NCBI GenBank assembly: GCA_005883905.1
Contig: VAYD01000448.1
Location: forward strand, 441 to 6,839
Direction of reading: 5' to 3'
Length of the DNA: 6,399 bases
DNA from: Actinomycetota bacterium
GTDB lineage: Bacteria > Actinomycetota > Thermoleophilia > Solirubrobacterales > Solirubrobacteraceae
This document shows positions 1-4,564 of this stretch, one piece after another. The position numbers were made by a program, and so were the translations under genes. The notes beneath the pieces were generated by a model, which was not told the DNA's origin, did not search any database, and was given only the letters and a program-made list of their open reading frames with translations. Each line of letters begins with the position of its first letter. Positions within the stretch are counted from its first letter, which is position 1.

Positions 1-9
1 CTCGCACGC

Positions 10-815
10 CTACGCGAACCGCTTCACGAACTCCAGCGCCGTGTCGGCGACCTCGCGCCAGCCGCTGTCGATGACGAGGGCGTGGCCGCGGTTGGGCAGC
101 TCGGTGAACTCGGTGACGCCGGGGTTGCCCTGGTGGCGCTTGTAGGACGCGTGCGAGATCGCGTGCGGGACCGTGTGGTCCTTCTCGCCCGAGATGATGA
201 GCAGCGGGCCGCGGTCGGGGTTCTTGGTGTCCACCTTGACCTCGGTCCACGGGTCGAGGTTCGCCATCGCCGCCTGGAACAGGGGCTTGCCGGGCGCGGC
301 GACCATCTGCTCGTCGAACAACGAGCGCGCCTCGCCGTCGTCCAGTGCATTCGCCCATCCGTACTTGAACTGGTCGAGCGTCAGCGAGACCGCCTTGCCG
401 CGGTTGAGCGGGTTGCCGAGCACCGGCAACGCGGAGCGCAGCGCCGAGATCGGGAGCGGCAGCACGCCGCGGAACGGCGCCGGATCGATCGCCACCGCGG
501 CGACGGTCAGGCCGCGGCCCGCGACGATCTGGGCCATCACGTGATCAGCCCCGCGACGTGATCGGCGACCTGGGCCACGCCCTTGCCCGCGAACGCGTCG
601 GGGTTCTCGCGCGCGGCCGCGACGCTGGCGGGGTCGTCCGGCCAGTCGGCGGACACGGCGGCGTAGCCCGCCTCCTGGAAGAGGTCCTCCCACGGCTTCC
701 AGCTCGTGCGCAGGAGCCAGAGGCCGTGCACGAACACGACGGGCGTGCGGCCGGACGCGTTGGCCGCCTCGATCTGCTCGGCGACGGTGGACGGGACGGT
801 GGTCGTGGCAGCCAT
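10..815 (-). pseudogene. alpha/beta hydrolase, frame broken and nucleophile segment missing
   Basis: This is an alpha/beta-fold hydrolase of a family common in actinobacteria, with unknown substrate. The ATG at 815 opens a 92-codon stretch containing the oxyanion-hole strand VVFVHGLWLL (about residues 26-35) and the motif SADWPDDP, and it stops at 537. The rest continues in another frame from about 537 to the TAG at 10-12: MAQIVAGRGL, the acidic-residue motif SGEKDHTVP and the histidine motif NRGHAL, ending FVKRFA. Family members I recall have about 16 residues with a GHSFGG nucleophile elbow between these halves. Here they are absent, so roughly 46-49 bases appear lost at 537-545, and the catalytic serine with them. 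As written, the product cannot be an active hydrolase. The gene starts 9 bp after the DUF6510 stop, so it is probably the last gene of the operon. Family is confident; whether the loss is biological or an assembly error is open. Confidence 0.85.
536..563. repeat. 10-bp palindrome and 8-bp direct repeat at the hydrolase break
   Basis: The break in the hydrolase falls on the perfect palindrome ATCACGTGAT (536-545). The octamer ACGTGATC occurs at 539-546 and again at 556-563. Short repeats like these can promote deletion by replication slippage or mis-joining during assembly. The intact gene would also have had a second GGGCTGAT-like stretch (coding Gly-Leu-Met after the nucleophile elbow), so a deletion between short homologies is plausible. 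That last point is inference. Confidence 0.5.
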
Positions 816-824
816 GCGCCGACC

Positions 825-1073
825 CTACCGGGGCGTCTCTATGCGCCAGCGGCCGGCGAACGTCAGGACGTGCTGCTCGGAGAGCGAGACGATCCGCAGG
901 GCGACGTCGCCGCACACCGGGCAGCGCAGCACGTAGCCGGCTCCCTGGTAGAGCAGGTGCGCGCCGACCGCGTTGACCGCGCCGCACGACTGGCACGCGC
1001 GCGGCGCGTCGGTCAGCTCGGTGCCGAGCGCCTCAACGAGCACGCCCGCGATCGCGTTGCCGTCCAGATGCAT
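825..1073 (-). CDS. DUF6510 family zinc-ribbon protein
   Basis: This intact 82-aa protein has two CxxC pairs, CQSC at residues 27-30 and CPVC at 51-54, separated by 20 residues. That is the layout of a zinc ribbon and matches the small DUF6510 proteins found next to sulfite-oxidase-like molybdoenzymes and flavin reductases in actinobacteria. No membrane segment or signal peptide is visible, so it should be cytoplasmic. The ATG at 1073 is well supported: a strong Shine-Dalgarno, CAGGAGG (1085-1079), lies 5 nt upstream, inside the end of the reductase gene, and the reductase stop is 1 bp before the ATG. The biochemical role is unknown; a metal-binding accessory or small electron-transfer partner of the neighbouring enzymes is inference from context. 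Confidence 0.85.
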   Translation of the reverse strand: MHLDGNAIAGVLVEALGTELTDAPRACQSCGAVNAVGAHLLYQGAGYVLRCPVCGDVALRIVSLSEQHVLTFAGRWRIETPR

Positions 1074-1074
1074 C

Positions 1075-1744
1075 TCAGCCTCCTGTCGGTCCGAAGCGTT
1101 CGGCATGGATGGAAGCGGGCTCGTGATCGAGCCCGACGAGCAGGTCCGCAACAGCCTCGACGAACGGCGTGGGCCCGCAGACGAAGACGCGTGGCGCGTC
1201 GGCGGGCGCCGGCCCCACCGCGCGCAGCATGTCGGCGTCGACGCGGCCCTCGAACGTCCAGGCGGTCGAGCTCGGCGCGGTACAGGATGTCCTCTTCGGT
1301 GCGCGAGGACACGAGCAGCGCCACCCGCGCATCGCTGCCGGCAGCCGCGCGGTGGCGCAGCATCGCCATCAACGGGACGACGCCCGACCCGCCGCCGACG
1401 AGCAGAAGCGGCCCGCCCTGCTGCGCGCGCCAGCTGAAATGCCCCCCGATCGGCCCGCGCAGCTCGAACCGGTCCCCGTCGCGCGCTTCGCCGGCGAGGT
1501 ACGGCGACACCTCGCCGTCGTCGATGCGCTCGATCGTCAGCGACACGGTTGGGTCCTCCGGCGCCGAGGCGATCGAGTACGAACGCTGCGCCTCGTAGCC
1601 GTCCTCGGCGGTCAGCCGGACATCGGCGTGCTGGCCGGCGACATGGCCGGGCCAGCCGTCGACGTCGAGCACGAGCGTCCGCGCGTGCGACGTCTCGTCG
1701 ACCACGCCGGTCACCGTCGCGACACGCCAGGTCAGTCGCTCCAA
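1075..1744 (-). pseudogene. ferredoxin reductase-type FAD/NAD(P)H oxidoreductase, frame broken
   Basis: This is a two-domain flavin reductase of the ferredoxin-NADP+ reductase superfamily, without an attached 2Fe-2S domain. The first frame (1744 to about 1260, ~162 residues) has the FAD motif RSYSIAS (54-60), the GPIGGHF loop (97-103) and the nucleotide-binding LLVGGGSGVVPLMAML (114-129). The second frame (about 1260 to 1075, 61 residues) carries VDADML and the C-terminal VFVCGPTPFVEAVADLL. The reading shifts at 'ELDRL', where relatives normally have a further strand and a PPGWxGxxGR-like loop. The two parts total about 223 residues against a usual ~245, so some 20-25 residues (a length not divisible by three) seem to be missing. 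The likely start is the TTG at 1744, inside the last codons of the molybdoenzyme gene, with GGGAG (1757-1753) 8 nt upstream. It probably exchanges electrons between NAD(P)H and the adjacent molybdoenzyme (inference). Confidence 0.85.
1079..1085 (-). promoter_or_regulatory. Shine-Dalgarno of the DUF6510 gene
   Basis: CAGGAGG on the minus strand lies 5 nt before the ATG at 1073 and within the last codons of the upstream reductase. It fixes the DUF6510 start and indicates translation within a polycistronic message. Confidence 0.75.
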
Positions 1745-2337
1745 TACCGCTGCTCCCGCCAGGGGTCGCCGTAGTTGTGGTAGCCGGCCTGCTCCCAGAA
1801 CCCCGGCCGGTCGTCGATCGACAGCGACAGGCCACGCACCCACTTCGCGCTCTTCCAGAGGTACAGGTGCGGCACGAGCAGCCGCGCCGGCCCGCCGTGC
1901 TCACGCCCGAGCGGCTCGTCCTCGAACGTGTGCACCAGCCACGCGCGGCCTCCGGTCACGTCCTCGAGGGGGAGGTTCGTCGTGTAGTCCCCGTCGCACC
2001 ACGCCACGACGTGCTCGGCCTCGGTGTCGACGCCCTCGAGCAGCGTGTCGATCGACACGCCGGTCCAGGTCGTGTCGAGCTTCGTCCACTTCGTCACGCA
2101 GTGGATGTCGACGGTGAACGTCTCCTGCGGCAGCGCCATGAGCTCGTCCCACGTCCACGTCGGCGCGTCGTCGACCTCGCCGTCGATGCGGAAGCTCCAG
2201 TCGGCGGTCTCCGTGCGCGGCGTCGGCCCCGCCGACAGCACCGGGAAGTCGTCGACGACGTACTGGCCGGGCGGGATGCGCGCCGGGTCGACGTCGCGCC
2301 GCGGCCGGCCGCGGAAACCTCGGGAGACGAAGGCCAT
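1732..2337 (-). CDS. sulfite oxidase-like molybdopterin-dependent oxidoreductase
   Basis: This intact 201-aa protein belongs to the sulfite oxidase molybdopterin-binding fold (oxidoreductase molybdopterin-binding domain). Visible landmarks are WSFRIDGEVD (47-56), the cofactor-ligand motif HCVTKW with Cys80 as expected molybdenum ligand, TTNLPLEDV (119-127), EHGGPARLLVP (146-156) and the C-terminal LWKSAKWVRGL (160-170). The protein ends soon after this core and lacks the dimerisation domain of eukaryotic sulfite oxidase. There is no twin-arginine signal or membrane anchor, so unlike periplasmic YedY/MsrP it should be cytoplasmic; this is the short 'sulfite oxidase-like' class of actinobacteria. 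The substrate is not known. The ATG at 2337 follows the stop of the upstream gene by 8 bp, and the 3' end overlaps the probable TTG of the flavoreductase, its likely redox partner. No strong ribosome site precedes it, so coupling to upstream translation is likely. Confidence 0.92.
   Translation of the reverse strand: MAFVSRGFRGRPRRDVDPARIPPGQYVVDDFPVLSAGPTPRTETADWSFRIDGEVDDAPTWTWDELMALPQETFTVDIHCVTKWTKLDTTWTGVSIDTLLEGVDTEAEHVVAWCDGDYTTNLPLEDVTGGRAWLVHTFEDEPLGREHGGPARLLVPHLYLWKSAKWVRGLSLSIDDRPGFWEQAGYHNYGDPWREQRYWSD
1753..1757 (-). promoter_or_regulatory. Shine-Dalgarno supporting a TTG start for the reductase
   Basis: GGGAG on the minus strand lies 8 nt before the TTG at 1744. No ATG in this frame lies between the upstream gene and the first conserved residues (LTWRVATV), so a TTG start overlapping the molybdoenzyme gene by 13 bp is the best choice. 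Confidence 0.5.
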
Positions 2338-2345
2338 GGCGCAGC

Positions 2346-2674
2346 CTAGACCGCGCCGAGCGCCGCGGCAAAGAAGCGCTCCTGCACCGCCGCGTCGCCC
2401 GCGCGCACGTTCCAGTCCATCCGCGACCCGAGCCAGGCGTCGGTCGCCACCCAGCCGCGCGGGACCCGCGGCGCGTCGCCCTGGAACGGCAGCTCCCGGT
2501 GGAAGCCGCCGTCCGGGATGCGGAACACGACGATGTGCGTGCCCTGCGCGTAGGCGAACACGATGCCGCGGTCGTTGACGAGCGACGCGTGACCGCGGCG
2601 AGATCCGGGTGCACGCCGCCCGGGTGGTCCTGCAACCAGGCGAGCACGTCGGCGTTGGCGTCGTGGTTGACCAT
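2346..2674 (-). CDS. unrecognised ~109-aa protein, one frameshift
   Basis: I do not recognise this family. The ATG at 2674 overlaps the stop of the upstream gene by one base (TGATG), a translational-coupling arrangement. The first 27 codons (MVNHDANADVLAWLQDHPGG onward to DLAA) lead into a wrong frame near 2595. Adding one base there joins DLAA to GHASLVNDRG and a continuous protein to the TAG at 2346-2348, 109 residues in total. The body is beta-rich (IVFAYAQGTHIVVFRIPDGG), then GWVATDAWLGSRMDW, and ends in a helix (AVQERFFAAALGAV). There are no cysteine pairs, membrane segments or signal peptide, so it is probably a small cytoplasmic protein. Continuity across the break supports a real gene with a one-base loss rather than two genes. 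Its place in the operon suggests no particular function. Confidence 0.65.
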
Positions 2675-3183
2675 CAGGCTGCTGCGCGCATGTTCTCCGG
2701 ATCGGACAGCAAGCGCAGGAACGACTCGTTGAGCGGGTGCTTTACGACCTGGCACTTGTACACCTCGCCGGCTGCAACGACCGTCACCTTGAGCAGGTAT
2801 CCCGACGTCGTCCACGTGACGCCGACCTCGGAGCGCTGCCAGCGCACGAGCTCGCCGCCCGGCTTGCCCATGGGGCCGCCGGTCGCGGTCATCTTGCGCT
2901 CCAGCACGACGACCTCGTGCTCGGTGACGGCCACCAGAAAGTGCTGCGGCAGGCCGCCTGCGCGGATCTTCTGGCTCTTGCGCAGCAGGATCCCGACGAA
3001 CGGTCCGGAGTGGCTGGCGACCACGCCGGAGGCGTAGCTCGACGGCCGCGAGAACAGCGTCGCGTCCACGACCGGCTCGGTGATCTGCGCCTGCGCCGCG
3101 TCGCGCCATTCCTTCAGTCCGTCGGCCGGCTGCTCCATCTTCGACATCGCCCGCTCCGCGAGCATCGTGGTCAGTGCCTTCAT
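2674..3183 (-). CDS. hypothetical protein with a probable PH-like beta domain
   Basis: This intact 169-aa protein is the first gene of the minus-strand block. The ATG at 3183 is chosen because a near-perfect Shine-Dalgarno, AAGGAGG, lies 7 nt upstream; an upstream in-frame GTG at 3291 would add a low-complexity arginine-rich stretch and is rejected. Residues 1-40 are helical (MLAERAMSKMEQ, GLKEWRDAAQAQI). From about 65 to 155 there are alternating strands (HFLVAVTEHEVVVLERK, ELVRWQRSEVGVTW, GYLLKVTVV, VYKCQVVKHP) followed by a helix (NESFLRLLSDPENM). This strand order with a final helix resembles bacterial pleckstrin-homology-like domains, though no family motif proves it. No transmembrane segment is seen. 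Its stop overlaps the start of the next gene by one base. Function unknown. Confidence 0.75.
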   Translation of the reverse strand: MKALTTMLAERAMSKMEQPADGLKEWRDAAQAQITEPVVDATLFSRPSSYASGVVASHSGPFVGILLRKSQKIRAGGLPQHFLVAVTEHEVVVLERKMTATGGPMGKPGGELVRWQRSEVGVTWTTSGYLLKVTVVAAGEVYKCQVVKHPLNESFLRLLSDPENMRAAA

Positions 3184-3190
3184 CAGAGAT

Positions 3191-3197
3191 CCTCCTT
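3191..3197 (-). promoter_or_regulatory. strong Shine-Dalgarno of the minus-strand lead gene
   Basis: AAGGAGG on the minus strand is 7 nt before the ATG at 3183. It is the strongest ribosome site in the window and settles the start of the 169-aa gene. Confidence 0.85.
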
Positions 3198-3215
3198 GTG
3201 GGTTCGGGAGGAGTC

Positions 3216-3233
3216 TGCGCGCGCAAGCGCGCA
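3216..3233. repeat. perfect 7-bp inverted repeat with GCAA loop
   Basis: TGCGCGC and GCGCGCA flank GCAA. In a plus-strand RNA this would be a very stable stem closed by a GNRA-type tetraloop. In the transcript of the minus-strand gene the loop reads TTGC, and the stem lies 33-50 nt ahead of its ATG, clear of the Shine-Dalgarno. It may be an operator or a 5'-leader hairpin. With no T-run after it on either strand, it is not a standard terminator. Confidence 0.5.
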
Positions 3234-3249
3234 CCGCCCATGGTGGCGG

Positions 3250-3266
3250 GCCGCCGAATCGGCGGC
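3250..3266. repeat. 8-bp inverted repeat around a single central base
   Basis: GCCGCCGA-A-TCGGCGGC is a perfect 8-bp dyad with one central base, a typical geometry for a dimeric DNA-binding protein site. As RNA it could form a 6-bp stem with a GAATC loop. It sits midway between the two divergent starts, so it could act on either direction. Chance is possible in DNA this GC-rich. Confidence 0.4.
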
Positions 3267-3286
3267 GGAAAACCGACAGCCAGGCG

Positions 3287-3314
3287 GTCACGCCACCGTG
3301 ACGCGGTCGTCACG
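3287..3314. promoter_or_regulatory. candidate operator with three GTCACG half-sites
   Basis: GTCACG (3287-3292) and its inverse CGTGAC (3297-3302) form a perfect dyad around CCAC. A further direct copy, GTCACG, lies at 3309-3314, exactly 22 bp (about two helical turns) from the first. The cluster ends 24 bp before the GTG of the first CIS gene, where a transcription factor could control the injection-system operon. No specific regulator can be named. Confidence 0.4.
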
Positions 3315-3337
3315 GGCACGTTCGGACAATCGCGGCC

Positions 3338-3912
3338 GTGGCGAATGCCGACGTCATCTCCGCCGTCTCCGAGACCCTCGAGGCGCGGCTGACGGCGGCT
3401 CTCAGCACGCTCGGCAATCCGCCGCCGACGGCGCAGCTGCACGACCTGGTGACCGACGTGCCCACCGATCCGCCGACGGTCACCCTGTTCCTCTACCAGC
3501 TGCTCAGGATCAGTCGGTGCGCAACCGGCCGCGGCCGACGCGCGTCGTCAACGGCAACGTCGTGACCACCAGGGCCCCGCTGGGGCTCGCGCTGCACTAC
3601 ATGATCAGCGCGTGGGGCGGCGACCGCCACACCGAGCAGCGGATGCTCGGCCGGGTGATGCAGGTCCTGTACGACGACGCCGTCCTCGACGGCGCCGAGC
3701 TCCTCGGCGTGCTCGCGGGGACCCCGGCGATCCTGAACGTCAGCCTGCAGCCGCTCAACCTCGATGACCGCGCCCGCGTCTGGTGGGCGATCGGCCAGAC
3801 CTACCGCCTGTCGGTCAACTACGAGGTCCGCGTCGCCAACCTCGACGCGGAGATCGAGCAGAGCACGCTCCCGGTCCGCGAGCGCAACATCGAGGCTGGT
3901 GTCGTGGCATGA
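3338..3912 (+). CDS. DUF4255 (Pvc16/Afp16-type) CIS tail terminator, one frameshift
   Basis: This protein resembles the DUF4255/Pvc16 family, which in extracellular contractile injection systems caps the tail and ends tube and sheath polymerisation. The GTG at 3338 begins a helical N-terminus (ADVISAVSETLEARLTAAL), then PPTVTLFLYQLL. One base is missing between 3505 and 3506: restoring a G gives LLEDQSVRNRPRP and a continuous 191-residue protein to the TGA at 3912, the usual family size. Family signatures after the break are PLGLALHYMISAW, EQRMLGRVMQVLYDDAVLDG, LQPLNLDDRARVWWAIG and YRLSVNYEVRVANLD. No clear Shine-Dalgarno precedes the GTG; the message may be leaderless or have a very short leader. 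The stop overlaps the next start (ATGA), so translation is coupled. The exact repair at a conserved position argues for a sequencing deletion rather than a dead gene. Confidence 0.88.
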
Positions 3913-4549
3913 CCGACTGGCTGCACCTCCAGCGCGAGCGCCGGGTCGCAGCGAGCCCGGTCTGGATCAAGCTGCGCGACACCTTCACCGGGAGCGCACC
4001 GTCGAGCGACGCACCGGCGCGACGTGGACGCCGGTGCGCCACCGCCACCAGGTCACCCCTGCCGGGGACCTCGCGTTCGTGAACCTCGGGCGCAGCCGCG
4101 ACCCGGCCACGACCGGCACCTTCGACGTCCGCGTCACGGTCGACTGCGCGGGCACGATTCCGGAGGCGCTCAACGGCGACCCGGCGATCACGACCACCGT
4201 CACGACGTGGGCGCCCGACGCGCCCGCGACGCCGGCGCAGCCCGACGTCCTGCGGTTCTTCCCGGGGCCGGAATACCGCTTCCCCGCCGGCACCCCCGTG
4301 CTGGCCGGCCGCGTCGTCGACTCCAACGGCGACCCCGTCGCGCGCGTGCGCGTCTTCTCGACCGCCTCGGTCCATGGCGTCCAGGCGACCGAGGAAGTGC
4401 GCACCGACGCCCGCGGCTACTTCCGCCTCCCGCTGCGCTGGTCGACCGGCGCCACAGATGTCAAGGCCGCCCTCGGTGGGCGGAACGCCGCGATCACGGT
4501 CTCCGTGCCCGCGGACCTGCCAACGACTCAGCAGATGACGCTGACCTGA
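3909..4549 (+). CDS. carboxypeptidase-regulatory-like domain protein of the CIS operon, one frameshift
   Basis: The ATG at 3909 overlaps the cap gene stop by 4 bp. The first 28 codons (MTDWLHLQRERR, VWIKLRDTFTG) lead into a wrong frame at the G run 3990-3992; one extra G gives FTGERTVERRTGATW and an open frame to the TGA at 4549, 213 residues in all. The N-terminal part (about 15-90) reads as a beta-sandwich (TFDVRVTVDCAG, ITTTVTTW). Residues about 130-200 look like a carboxypeptidase-regulatory-like / transthyretin-like beta-sandwich: LAGRVVDSNGDPVARVRVFS, then VRTDARGYFRLPLRW and AAITVSVPADL. No protease residues are visible, so it is structural or adhesive rather than enzymatic. There is no signal peptide, as expected for particles assembled in the cytoplasm. 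Lying between cap and sheath genes, it may decorate the particle or aid its assembly; this is inference. Confidence 0.8.
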
Positions 4550-4554
4550 CGGAC

Positions 4555-4558
4555 GGAG
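4555..4558 (+). promoter_or_regulatory. Shine-Dalgarno of the sheath gene
   Basis: GGAG lies 6 nt before the ATG at 4565 in the 15-bp gap after the preceding stop. It supports this start, which also gives the expected sheath N-terminus YLSPGVYVEE. Confidence 0.7.
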
Positions 4559-4564
4559 CCCAGC

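Larger units (their letters stand above)
3184..3337. promoter_or_regulatory. divergent intergenic region between the redox operon and the CIS operon
   Basis: These 154 bp must hold the promoters for both blocks. I see no convincing -35/-10 pair on either strand; the best -10-like element for the plus strand is GACAAT at 3325-3330, placed so that transcription could begin close to the GTG at 3338. Three inverted repeats lie here (3216-3233, 3250-3266, 3287-3302), which is dense for such a short spacer and suggests operator sites or transcript hairpins. No coding sequence is supported inside it. Confidence 0.55.

Noticed and set aside
558..2349. Long plus-strand open frames (558-1598, 1549-2349) across the redox operon
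   Set aside because: They oppose genes with clear FAD, molybdopterin and zinc-ribbon motifs and translate to arginine-rich low-complexity sequence.
3250..3266. Rho-independent terminator
   Set aside because: The dyad is not followed by a T-run on either strand and lies between divergent gene starts, where no terminator is expected.
3184..3291. Longer version of the 169-aa protein starting at the GTG at 3291
   Set aside because: The added 36 residues are low-complexity and would pass over the dyads and over the strong Shine-Dalgarno that serves the ATG at 3183.
3495..3515. Programmed ribosomal frameshift in the DUF4255 gene
   Set aside because: No slippery heptamer or downstream pseudoknot is apparent, this family is not known to use frameshifting, and one missing G explains the break exactly.
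3985..3996. Two separate genes in place of the 213-aa protein
   Set aside because: The downstream part has no start with a ribosome site near the break, and adding one G to the run at 3990-3992 joins both parts smoothly.
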